The position numbers and the translations under genes were made by a program. Shown here one piece after another: positions 8,078-16,805 of a stretch of DNA of 64,000 nucleotides. Source of the DNA: Planctomycetota bacterium (GTDB taxonomy: Bacteria; Planctomycetota; Phycisphaerae; FEN-1346); contig JAUVZF010000003.1 in NCBI GenBank assembly GCA_030602705.1, positions 18,875 through 82,874 of the forward strand, given 5' to 3'. Position 1 is the first letter of the stretch, and the number at the start of each line of letters is the position of its first letter. The notes below the pieces were generated by a model that did no database searches, was not told the DNA's origin, and saw only the letters and a program-made list of their open reading frames with translations.

Positions 8078-8940
8078 TCGATGTTGCGCGTGTGCTCCCT
8101 CAGGCGGTCGACGGCGACTTTGATCTCGACGACCTCGCGTGAGATTTCCGGATCGTTCGCCTTCGAGCCGATGGTGTTGACCTCGCGGTACATCTCCTGG
8201 GCGAGGAACTCGAGTTTCCTGCCGGCGGGCCCGGCGTCGGCCAGCAGTTCGCGGAACTGGTCGGCGTGGCTCGCCAGCCGCGTAAGTTCCTCGTTGACGT
8301 CGGACCGTTCGGCAAAGAAGGCGACCTCGCGAATGAGGCTTTGGTCGTCCACCGTGATCTCGATGCCCTCGAGCATGGCCTGGATCCGCTGCTGGAGGCG
8401 GGCGCGGTAGTCGTCGACCACGGCCGGGGCACGCTTCCGGACGGCGGCGATCCGCTGCTCGATCTCCACCAGCACCGCCGCCATGTCACGGGCGGTGGCC
8501 TCGCCTTCGGCGTCGCGCATGCGATTGAGGTTATCGAGTGCCTCGGCAACGGCGGCCTCGATCTCCTCCTGAAGGTTCTCAATGCCCGTGAGCAGGACCT
8601 CCTCGCTGCCGAGGACGCCGGGCAGGGCCAGCAGCGCGTCGTCCGACAGGCTGTCCGTCACTTGGGCGAGGTCGCGCTTGTATGCCGCCAGGACGTCGGT
8701 GTTGATCGGCACGCGAGCCGCCGGGCCGCGCGGCTCGACGGTGACGCCGACGTTTACCGTCCCGCGGCTGATGGTATCGCGCAGCAGCCGCTCAATCGCC
8801 ACCTCCGCAGCGCCCAGACCATCGGGCAGACGCTGGATCACCTTGAAGAACTTGTTGTTGATGGTCCGGATCTCGACCGCGATACGGGCCTGGTCGCTCT
8901 CGCGTTCGGCTGCGCCGTAACCTGTCATGCTGCGAAGCAT
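8074..8940 (-). CDS. yicC: YicC family endoribonuclease
   Basis: [15 protein letters not shown] start; C-terminal [40 protein letters not shown]. Confidence 0.93.
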   Translation of the reverse strand: [288 protein letters not shown]

Positions 8941-8970
8941 TCGATAACCTTTCGTGGCACGATCAAGAAC

Positions 8971-9070
8971 GCGCGGGGCAAGCCCCGCGGCTAACCACTC
9001 ATTATACGCGCGGGGCAAGCCCTGCGGCTAACCACTCATTATACGCGCGGGGCAAGCCCTGCGGCTAACC
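8971..9070. repeat. 37-bp tandem repeat (about 2.7 copies) carrying GCGGGGC-AA-GCCCCGC hairpin
   Basis: gcgcggggcaagccccgcggctaaccactcattatac repeated at 8971, 9008, 9045. Confidence 0.88.
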
Positions 9071-9655
9071 TTGCCCGGGTCGTTTGCGGCTGCCGGGTTT
9101 GACAAGCGGCAGCCCATCACGGCACAGGGGGCAATCGTCGGGTTCGTACGTCGGCACGTCGACACGGACGAGCGAAACGAGCGGCATGCCGAAACCGGGG
9201 TCGCGCCCGCTCGTCCGATCGACCAGGGCTGCGAGGCCAAGCACGTCGGCGCCGGCGGCCGCGACCATCTCCTGGACCTCGCGAAGGCTGCCGCCGGTCG
9301 TCACGACGTCTTCGACCAGAAGGACCCGCTCGCCCGCCTCAACGGTGAACCCGCGGCGGAGCGTCATGCTGCCGCTGCGGCGCTCGGCGAAAAGGGCCTT
9401 CGCCCCCAAGGCACGGGCCACCTCGTGGGCCACCACGATGCCGCCGATGGCCGGGCCGATGACGGTCCGGATGCCGGCGTCTGCAAACCGGCGGCCCAAC
9501 CGGGCACAAAGATGGGCCGCCCGATCAGGGTCCTGGAGAACCAAGGCGCACTGGAGATACGTCGGACTATGGAGGCCGCTTGCGAGCAGGAAGTGGCCCT
9601 CCAGGAGGGCTCCCGCGTCGCGAAAGACATCGAGGATGGCGTCCTGGTCGGTCAT
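9065..9655 (-). CDS. pyrE: Orotate phosphoribosyltransferase
   Basis: HFLLASGLHSPTYLQC; GPAIGGIVVAHEVAR; VLLVEDVVTTGGSL. Confidence 0.93.
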   Translation of the reverse strand: MTDQDAILDVFRDAGALLEGHFLLASGLHSPTYLQCALVLQDPDRAAHLCARLGRRFADAGIRTVIGPAIGGIVVAHEVARALGAKALFAERRSGSMTLRRGFTVEAGERVLLVEDVVTTGGSLREVQEMVAAAGADVLGLAALVDRTSGRDPGFGMPLVSLVRVDVPTYEPDDCPLCRDGLPLVKPGSRKRPGQG

Positions 9656-9674
9656 GATGATTCCAGTGCCCGCG

Positions 9675-10073
9675 TTACTTGGCGGGCGTGGTTTCCTCGG
9701 GCGCAGGGCTCTTGGCGGCATCGGCGGCCGGTTTGCCCTTCGTGGCCTCGGCGCCGCCTGCTTCTTCGCCTGAAGGCGTCTGCGTAGCGCCGCCGGGTTC
9801 GGCGGGCGCCGGCGCCCCAGGCTTCTCGGGCGGGCGGGCGGCCGCTTCGGGCCGCATGATCCATGCCGTCACGATCGACAGGAGGAAGAAGATGCCGGCA
9901 ATCACAGCGGTGGCTTTGACGAAGATGTCGGCCGTCTTGGTGCCGAAGGCGCTATGTCCGCCCGGACCGCCGAACGCGCCGGCGAGCCCGCCGCCGCGAC
10001 CCTTCTGTACGAGGATCAGAAGGATCAGGACAACAGCCGTCAGAAGAAACAGAACCATGCATGCGGTTTCCAC
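9675..10073 (-). CDS. secG: Preprotein translocase subunit SecG
   Basis: [40 protein letters not shown]. Confidence 0.88.
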   Translation of the reverse strand: METACMVLFLLTAVVLILLILVQKGRGGGLAGAFGGPGGHSAFGTKTADIFVKATAVIAGIFFLLSIVTAWIMRPEAAARPPEKPGAPAPAEPGGATQTPSGEEAGGAEATKGKPAADAAKSPAPEETTPAK

Positions 10074-10096
10074 CGGCCACGCCTCCTTTACAAGAG

Positions 10097-10230
10097 CGAC
10101 TAATGACAAATGACTAATGGCTAATGACAAATGACTAATGACACGTGGCGGGTTCGCCGCACGGCAACGCCATGGCAACCTTGCCGTACCGCTCTCCGTT
10201 CTGCCGGTCGTTAGACATTAGTCATTAGAC
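10097..10230. repeat. Second composite element with 7-bp (GACTAAT) arms in inverted orientation around ~66-bp core
   Basis: gactaat gacaaat gactaat ggctaat gacaaat gactaat gacac ... gttagacattagtcattagac. Confidence 0.8.
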
Positions 10231-10241
10231 CTTCTGTTGTT

Positions 10242-11012
10242 CTACAGCCGTTTGGCTTTGGCGGCTTCGGCGATGATGGCGGCGAAGGAATCGGCCTTGA
10301 GGCTCGCGCCGCCGACAAGAGCGCCGTCGATGTCGGGCTCACGCATCAGGTCGTACGCGTTCTCGGGCTTGACGCTTCCGCCGTACTGGATGCGGACCGC
10401 CTGGGCCAGACGTGCATCGTACAGGTCTGCCAGAAGCGTGCGGATGAAGGCATGCACCTTCTGGGCCTGGTCGGGTGTGGCGGTCTCGCCGGTACCGATG
10501 GCCCAGACGGGCTCGTAGGCGATGACGATGGCGGCGGCCTGCTCCGGCGAGAGGCCTTCAAGGCCGGTTGCGACGTGGCGCCGGACCACGGTTTCGGTCT
10601 CGCCGGCGCGGCGCTGCTCGATGAGTTCCCCGACGCAGAGGATGGGCTTAAGGCCGCACGCGAAGGCCGCGTGGACCTTTTTCGAGATGAGATCGTCGGG
10701 TTCGCCGAACACGTGCCGCCGCTCGCTGTGGCCGAGGATGACGGTGGTGCATCCGAGGTCGGCGAGCATGGGGCCCGCGATCTCGCCCGTGAAGGCGCCC
10801 TTCTCTTGAAAGTACATGTTCTGCCCGCCGACGACCAGAGGCGTGCCCTGTGCGGCGGCCAGGACCGCCTCGAGGTAGCACGCGGGTGGGCAGGCGCCCA
10901 CCTCGACGACCGTGACCTCTGCGGCCGCGGCGGCAGTGGCTTCGGCCAGGGCGACGGCCTCGGCCCGGTTCGTGTTCATTTTCCAGTTGCCACAGATGAA
11001 AGGTTTCCGCAT
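10242..11012 (-). CDS. tpiA: Triosephosphate isomerase
   Basis: FICGNWKMN; ILGHSERRHVFGE; AYEPVWAIGTG; IQYGGSVKPENA. Confidence 0.97.
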   Translation of the reverse strand: MRKPFICGNWKMNTNRAEAVALAEATAAAAAEVTVVEVGACPPACYLEAVLAAAQGTPLVVGGQNMYFQEKGAFTGEIAGPMLADLGCTTVILGHSERRHVFGEPDDLISKKVHAAFACGLKPILCVGELIEQRRAGETETVVRRHVATGLEGLSPEQAAAIVIAYEPVWAIGTGETATPDQAQKVHAFIRTLLADLYDARLAQAVRIQYGGSVKPENAYDLMREPDIDGALVGGASLKADSFAAIIAEAAKAKRL

Positions 11013-11134
11013 TCGGCAGGTCTCCGTTCGTGGCGGTCGGTTGTATTGTTTGTGGACAACGCGCTCCCCTTCGGGTCGCGGCTAAAAGGTCGCGGCGCAT
11101 CGTGGCCGTGCAGGCGACGGCTAAACGTTCGCGA

Positions 11135-12163
11135 CTACGTATTCGGTTTTTGGAGTTCTCGTCCGACGGCTTCGGCGATGGGGGCGAGTTCGGCCATCAT
11201 CCGCCGGAAGGCGTCGGGCGTCAGTTGCTGGGGGCCGTCGCTCAGTGCCTTCTCGGGATCCGGGTGCACCTCGACAAAGACGCCGTGCGCGCCGCCGGCA
11301 ACGGCCGCCAGGGCCATCGGCGGCACGAGTTCCCGATGCCCGGTCGCGTGGCTCGGGTCCACGATGACGGGCAGGTGGCAGACGCCCTGAATGACCGGCA
11401 CGGCCGCAAGGTCGAGCATGTACCGGGTAGCCGTATCGAATCCGCGGACGCCACGCTCGCAGAGCATGACGCGCAGGTTGCCCTCGGTCAGGACGTACTC
11501 GGCCGACATCAGAAGTTCCTCGGTAGTGGCGGCCGGGTTGCGTTTCAGGAGGACGGGTTTGCCGGCCTGGCCGACCTCCGTCAGGAGCCGGAAGTTTTGC
11601 ATGTTGCGTGCGCCGACCTGGAGGACGTCGGCGTAGCGGGCCACCAGTTCGACCTCGCGGACATCGAGGACCTCCGTGACGGTCGGCAGGCCGACCTCTG
11701 CACCGACGCCCTGGAGGATCTTGAGTCCCTCTTCGCCCAGTCCCTGGAAACTGTACGGGCTGGTGCGTGGCTTGAAGGCGCCGCCGCGGAGCATCACGGC
11801 GCCGGCGTCGCGGACGACGCGTGCGCTGGCGCGGAGTTGCTCCTCGCTCTCGATGGCACAGGGCCCCGCGATGACCGACAGATACGGCCCGCCGGCCTTG
11901 AACGGTCCGATCTCGAGGACGGTGTCGTCGGCGTGAAAGTCGCGGCTGGCGAGTTTGTAGGGCTTCATGATGGGCATGACGGTCTCGACGCCCGCCAGCC
12001 CTGCAAAGAACTCGGGTTTCAGGAGGGTCTCATCGCCGATGGCGCCGATGATGGTGCGGAACTCGCCGCGCGAAATGTGGGCCTTCAGCCCCAGGTCTTC
12101 GATGCGGTGGACGACGCCTTCGACCTGCGCCTCCGCCGCTCTGGATTGCATCACAATAATCAT
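11135..12163 (-). CDS. aroF: 3-deoxy-7-phosphoheptulonate synthase (Thermotoga/Bacillus-type with N-terminal regulatory domain)
   Basis: VIAGPCAIESEEQL; LRGGAFKPRTSPYSFQG; VDPSHATGHRELV. Confidence 0.93.
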   Translation of the reverse strand: MIIVMQSRAAEAQVEGVVHRIEDLGLKAHISRGEFRTIIGAIGDETLLKPEFFAGLAGVETVMPIMKPYKLASRDFHADDTVLEIGPFKAGGPYLSVIAGPCAIESEEQLRASARVVRDAGAVMLRGGAFKPRTSPYSFQGLGEEGLKILQGVGAEVGLPTVTEVLDVREVELVARYADVLQVGARNMQNFRLLTEVGQAGKPVLLKRNPAATTEELLMSAEYVLTEGNLRVMLCERGVRGFDTATRYMLDLAAVPVIQGVCHLPVIVDPSHATGHRELVPPMALAAVAGGAHGVFVEVHPDPEKALSDGPQQLTPDAFRRMMAELAPIAEAVGRELQKPNT

Positions 12164-12186
12164 CGAAGAGAGGCCCTACGAGTCGA

Positions 12187-13266
12187 TCACTCGGCGGTGA
12201 CGGTCACGGGGAACGATCCCAGGACTTCGAGTTGGCGGCAGTGGCGCCGCGCTTCGGCCAGAGCGTCCTTGACGTTCTCGTCCTCGGCGTGGCCCTCGAT
12301 ATCCACGAAGAAGTAGTACTCCCAGGTTTTCGTCGGGAACGGGTGCGATTCGATCTTGGTCATGTTGAGCCGATAGCGTCGGAAGATGTCGAGTACCTCG
12401 ACCAGGGCCCCCGCCTCGTGGGTGACGCTGAACAGGAGGCAGGTCTTGTCGCGGCCGGTGCGTGCGGCGCTCTCGCGGCCGAGAACGAGGAACCGCGTCT
12501 GGTTCTGGGAATTGTCCTCGATGGTAGAGGCGAGGACGTCCAGGCCGTAGACGGAAGCGGCCATCTCGGAGCCGACGGCGGCCGTTGCTTCAACCCGCGA
12601 CGCCAGAAGCGCCGCCTCGGCCGTCGAGCCGACGGCCACGAGGTCGGCCTGGCTCGCGTTCTCCGTCAGCCAGCGGCGGCACTGGTCGAAGACCTGAGGC
12701 TTCGAGTAGACCTTCGTGACCCGATCAAGCGTCGTTTTCGACAGCAGGTTCTGGTGGATGGGCAGGGCCATCTCGGCACAGACCTTGACGGGCCCGTGGA
12801 CCCACAGGAAACACTCCATCGTGTCGCGGACGGCACCGCCGGTGGTGTTCTCGACGGGCACGATGCCGTAGTCGGCCGCGGCTCGGGCCACCTGGTCGAA
12901 GACCGAGGAGATGTCGCGCACGGCGACCAGTTCGACGCTGTGCCCGAACTTGTCAAGGGCCGCGAGATGGCTGAAACTGCCCTCCGGCCCGAGATAGGCC
13001 ACCTTCAGGGACTTCTCGAGCGAGAGGCTCCCGCTCATCATCTCCTTCCAGATGGCCATCAGGGCGTGGTCTGGGAGGGGGCCGTTGTTGGCCTTGGCGA
13101 TCTGCTCGAAAACCTCACGTTCGCGCGCGGGACGGTAAACCGACGCCTCGCCGGTCTCGCGTTTGATCTTTCCAACTTCGACCGCGTAACGGGCCCGCTT
13201 GTTCATGAGGGCCACGAGTTCGGCGTCGATCTCGTCAATCTGTTTTCTGAGGTCTTCGAGGTCCAT
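12187..13266 (-). CDS. pheA: Bifunctional chorismate mutase/prephenate dehydratase with ACT domain
   Basis: DLRKQIDEIDAELVALMNKRA; VAYLGPEGSFSHLAAL; GIVPVENTTGGAV; NQTRFLVLG; KIESHPFP. Confidence 0.93.
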   Translation of the reverse strand: MDLEDLRKQIDEIDAELVALMNKRARYAVEVGKIKRETGEASVYRPAREREVFEQIAKANNGPLPDHALMAIWKEMMSGSLSLEKSLKVAYLGPEGSFSHLAALDKFGHSVELVAVRDISSVFDQVARAAADYGIVPVENTTGGAVRDTMECFLWVHGPVKVCAEMALPIHQNLLSKTTLDRVTKVYSKPQVFDQCRRWLTENASQADLVAVGSTAEAALLASRVEATAAVGSEMAASVYGLDVLASTIEDNSQNQTRFLVLGRESAARTGRDKTCLLFSVTHEAGALVEVLDIFRRYRLNMTKIESHPFPTKTWEYYFFVDIEGHAEDENVKDALAEARRHCRQLEVLGSFPVTVTAE

Positions 13267-13569
13267 GCAAAACCCCGGTTGGTCTGGTGTTCCAGCGGCC
13301 GCGCGGCAGCGCCTGCGATGCGCACACTCTCCCCGCTTCCTGAAGCGGCGTAATCTACACTCACCCAGCCGCACCGTCAACCCTAAAAGGACAACGAGAG
13401 GGAGGCCCATTGCGGGGGCACCTCGGAAAAGTGGCAAGAGGGGCGTGCCCCCGATTGAGCCGAATGCGTGAAATCGTTGACTTCGCCAAGGGCGACTGCT
13501 ACACTCCCGGCGCTCGTCAGCGGGCACCTGTGCGGCCCCAAGGGCGCGATTCGTGGAGGGAGGGAGAGG

Positions 13570-13899
13570 TTGCAGATCGAAGTAACCGTGCGGCACAAGT
13601 CGATTGCCGCCGACATGAGAGACCGAGCGGACGAAAAAGCCCAGCGCCTCCTGAAATACTATGACAAGATCCAGTCGATTAGCGTGGTGCTGAATAAGGT
13701 CGGCGGCGGCTTCTCCTGCGAGATGATCGCCGACCTGGAGCACAGCAGCAACCTTGTGGCACAGACCACCGGACACAACATGCCTGCCGTGATCGACCAG
13801 GCGGAAGAGCGGCTGGAGCGGCAGTTGCTCGAGCACAAGGACCGCACCCGGCACCGGAAGGGGCGCGGCCCGAACCCGCATCAGCCCACGCGCACCTGA
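13570..13899 (+). CDS. hpf: Ribosome hibernation promoting factor (short HPF/RaiA), TTG start
   Basis: LQIEVTVRHKSIAADMRDRADEKAQRLLKYYDKIQSISVVL; RBS ggagggagggagagg upstream of TTG. Confidence 0.85.
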   Translation: MQIEVTVRHKSIAADMRDRADEKAQRLLKYYDKIQSISVVLNKVGGGFSCEMIADLEHSSNLVAQTTGHNMPAVIDQAEERLERQLLEHKDRTRHRKGRGPNPHQPTRT

Positions 13900-13922
13900 G
13901 AGTGGCGAGGAGTCCGGCCCAC

Positions 13923-14393
13923 ATGAAGTTGATGGAATTCATCGCAACCTCGGCCATCATGCCCGACCTGAAGGCCGATACGGCTCGCGGCGCGATCGAC
14001 GAGATGGTCGGCCAACTCATCACGACCAAGGCGGTCTCGGCAAAAGACCGGCGCAAGGTGGTGGACGCCATTCTGCGCCGCGAGAAGAAGGGCACGACGG
14101 GGTTCGGCAACGGCGTGGCCATCCCGCACGCCAAGCATGAAGGCATCAAGGGGGTGGTGGGTCTGGTGGCCCGCAGCGCTGTCGGCATCGACTTTGCCGC
14201 CCTCGACCGCCGGCCGGTCCATTTGCTTTTCCTGCTGCTGTCGAACCCGGATCAACCCGAGCAGCACCTGAAAGCGATGGAGCATATCTTTCGGAGCATC
14301 AAGAGCGACCACCTCCGCCGCTTCATGTGCCAGGCGTCCACCCGCGAGGAACTGGTGGCCCTGCTGCGCGAGGCCGACGAAGACGCGGGATGA
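13923..14393 (+). CDS. ptsN: PTS EIIA-type protein (PtsN/fructose IIA family)
   Basis: EKKGTTGFGNGVAIPHAKHEGIKGVVG with active-site His. Confidence 0.9.
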   Translation: MKLMEFIATSAIMPDLKADTARGAIDEMVGQLITTKAVSAKDRRKVVDAILRREKKGTTGFGNGVAIPHAKHEGIKGVVGLVARSAVGIDFAALDRRPVHLLFLLLSNPDQPEQHLKAMEHIFRSIKSDHLRRFMCQASTREELVALLREADEDAG

Positions 14394-14425
14394 CGGCACG
14401 GCGGCCCTCGCGCGTTTGGAGAGAT

Positions 14426-14716
14426 ATGCTCGTGCCCGTACGCGAGGTGACAATCCTCGACCCCACGGGGCTGCACATGCGGCCGGCGGCTGAGTTCGTC
14501 AAGGCGGCGAACCAGTTTGGCTGCACGCTTACGGTGCGCACCGACAAGAAGGCGGTGGACGGCAGGAGCCTTCTCGGGCTGTTCGAACTCGCGGCGGTTT
14601 CCGGAACGACCCTGCGTCTGGAGGCGGAAGGCGACGACGCGGAGGCCTGCCTGGAGCGGCTGACCGGACTGATCGCCGAGTTCAACGAGGACTTCGCGAA
14701 GAAGCACAGACGGTGA
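14426..14716 (+). CDS. ptsH: Phosphocarrier protein HPr
   Basis: DPTGLHMRPAAEFVKAAN; DGRSLLGLFELAAVSG. Confidence 0.92.
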   Translation: MLVPVREVTILDPTGLHMRPAAEFVKAANQFGCTLTVRTDKKAVDGRSLLGLFELAAVSGTTLRLEAEGDDAEACLERLTGLIAEFNEDFAKKHRR

Positions 14717-14726
14717 TTCGACAGGG

Positions 14727-16484
14727 GTGCCGGCCGAACCGATGGAAACGCGCAAAGGTATCGCGGTCTCGCCGGGCGTTGCGATCGCACCCGCGATCGT
14801 CCTGGACAGCGAACAGTTTCGCATCCCCCGCCGCGTCATCGAGCCGGCCGAGGTCGAGCCGGAACTCGCCCGGTTCCAGGGAGCCGTCGAGCGCGCCAGG
14901 GAGGAGATACGCGAACTGAGGGAGCGCGTCGCCGCCGATATCGGCGAGAAACTCGGCGCCATCTTCGACGTCCAGGACGCACTGCTCGGCGATCCCTCCG
15001 TCATTGACGAGATCCGCGAACTCGTCCAGCGCGAACGCTACGCCCCCGAGTACGCCGTCTCTCAGATCCTCAAGGGCTACGCCAAGAAGGTCCTCGCCCT
15101 GCCGAACCGGTACATGTCGGAACGCGTTGCCGACGTCTGGGACGTCGAGAAACGGCTGCTGAGGAACCTGATCGGGGCCAAACGCGAAAGCCTGCACCAA
15201 CTGACCGAACCGGTCATCGTCATCGCCCATGATCTGACGCCGAGCCAGACGGCGGGACTCGACCCGTCGAAGGTCCTGGCTTTCGCCACGGACATCGGCG
15301 GCCGCACCAGCCACACCACTATCGTCGCCCGCGCCATGGGCATCCCGGCGGTGGTTGGTCTCCAGAACGTCACGGCCGACCTCTCGGGCGGCGATACGGT
15401 CATCGTGGACGGCAACCGCGGCCTGGTGGTCATCGAGCCCGACGCGCCGACCATCACGCGCTTTCGGGAGGCCGAGCAGCGGTTCCACCGCATGGAGGAG
15501 GAACTCGGCCACCTGAAGGACCTGCCGGCCACCACCACCGACGGCCATGAGGTCCTCCTCTGGGGCAACATCGAGTTCCCGCACGAAGTCCAGACCTGCA
15601 TGAACCGGGGTGCGAGCGGCATCGGCCTCTACCGCACCGAGTTTCTCTACCTCGACCGCGACGTGGAACCCAGCGAAGAGGATCACTACCAGGCCTACGC
15701 CGAAGCCATCGAGGCCTGCAAAGGCCGGCCCATCACGATCCGCACCTGCGACCTGGGGGCCGACAAGTTCACCCACCTGTCGGGCGATTACGACGAGCGC
15801 AACCCGTTCCTGGGGTGCCGGAGCATCCGATTCAGCCTCCAGCACATCGCGGCCTTCAAGAGGCAATTGCGGGCGATCCTTCGCGCGAGCGCCCTGGGCG
15901 CCGTTCGGATCATGTTCCCGCTTATCACGAACCTCAAGGAACTCAGGCAGGCCAAGATGCTCCTGGCCGACGTCCGCGAGGACCTCGAGGAGGAAGGCAT
16001 CCACGTGGACGCCGGCATCAAAGTCGGCATGATGATCGAGGTGCCCAGCGCGGCAATCATGGTGCGGCGTTTCATCGGGGAATGCGATTTCTTCAGCATC
16101 GGCACCAACGACCTGACGCAGTACGTTCTGGCGGTGGACCGCACGAACGAGCGCGTGGCGGGCATGTACACGCCGGGCCATCCGGCGGTCCTGCGCATGA
16201 TCAGAATGGTGACCGATACGGCGCGGGACGCCGGGATCGAGGTGGCGGTCTGCGGCGAAATGGCCGGCGAGCCGAACTATGCGCTCGTCCTGCTGGGATT
16301 GGGGATCCAGATTTTCAGCGTATCCTCGGCCACACTTCTGGAGATTAAGAAGGTAATCCGCAGCGTGACGATGGACCAGGCCAAGGAGGTCTGCGAGAAG
16401 GTCTTCCAGTTCGACTCCGACCGAGAGGTGGACGCCTACCTGGCCGAGATCACACGCCGGCTCCTGCCGGAATTGGTGGTGTGA
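14727..16484 (+). CDS. ptsI: Phosphoenolpyruvate--protein phosphotransferase (Enzyme I)
   Basis: GGRTSHTTIVARAMGIPAVVG; IGLYRTEFLYLDR; DFFSIGTNDLTQYVLAVDR; VCGEMAGEP. Confidence 0.96.
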   Translation: MPAEPMETRKGIAVSPGVAIAPAIVLDSEQFRIPRRVIEPAEVEPELARFQGAVERAREEIRELRERVAADIGEKLGAIFDVQDALLGDPSVIDEIRELVQRERYAPEYAVSQILKGYAKKVLALPNRYMSERVADVWDVEKRLLRNLIGAKRESLHQLTEPVIVIAHDLTPSQTAGLDPSKVLAFATDIGGRTSHTTIVARAMGIPAVVGLQNVTADLSGGDTVIVDGNRGLVVIEPDAPTITRFREAEQRFHRMEEELGHLKDLPATTTDGHEVLLWGNIEFPHEVQTCMNRGASGIGLYRTEFLYLDRDVEPSEEDHYQAYAEAIEACKGRPITIRTCDLGADKFTHLSGDYDERNPFLGCRSIRFSLQHIAAFKRQLRAILRASALGAVRIMFPLITNLKELRQAKMLLADVREDLEEEGIHVDAGIKVGMMIEVPSAAIMVRRFIGECDFFSIGTNDLTQYVLAVDRTNERVAGMYTPGHPAVLRMIRMVTDTARDAGIEVAVCGEMAGEPNYALVLLGLGIQIFSVSSATLLEIKKVIRSVTMDQAKEVCEKVFQFDSDREVDAYLAEITRRLLPELVV

Positions 16485-16577
16485 CGAGCGCAACGTGGCC
16501 GTAGTTTAAGGAATCGGGGGCGGGCGGCGGTTTCTGTCGCCGGGCAACGTGTGAATCTGGTGCAAAGGGACAAGACC

Positions 16578-16718
16578 GTGGACCGACGCAACTTTCTGAG
16601 AACGTCCGCAACGGGTGTCGGGGCGGCCATGTCTGTGGGGATGGCCGCCGAGGCCACGGCACAGGGGGCGGAGCAGTCTTGTCCGCAGCGGTTCCGGGCA
16701 AAACAGAGTTGATTTAGT
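16578..16718 (+). pseudogene. 46-aa remnant: Tat leader fused to C-terminal tail of a Gfo/Idh/MocA-type protein (internal deletion)
   Basis: GTG ORF: (V)DRRNFLRTSATGVGAAMSVGMAAEATAQGAEQSLSAAVPGKTELI*; tail matches ...AVPGKTKLI* and ...AVPGKAKLV* of the next two genes. Confidence 0.7.
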
Positions 16719-16805
16719 CGCCTGTGCGCGGCTGACTCTTCGCTTTGGCACGCAGGCAAGGTTATTCGAACAGCGCACCGACGCGCAAGACGGAAAGGAA
16801 AGACG

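Noticed and set aside
10074-10178. N-terminal extension of secG (…[14 protein letters not shown]…)
   Set aside because: This is the translation of the 7-bp repeat arm, not SecG sequence.
13267-13881. N-terminal extension of the 564-codon pheA ORF
   Set aside because: Antisense to hpf; the conserved chorismate mutase start MDLEDLRKQIDEID is at 13266.
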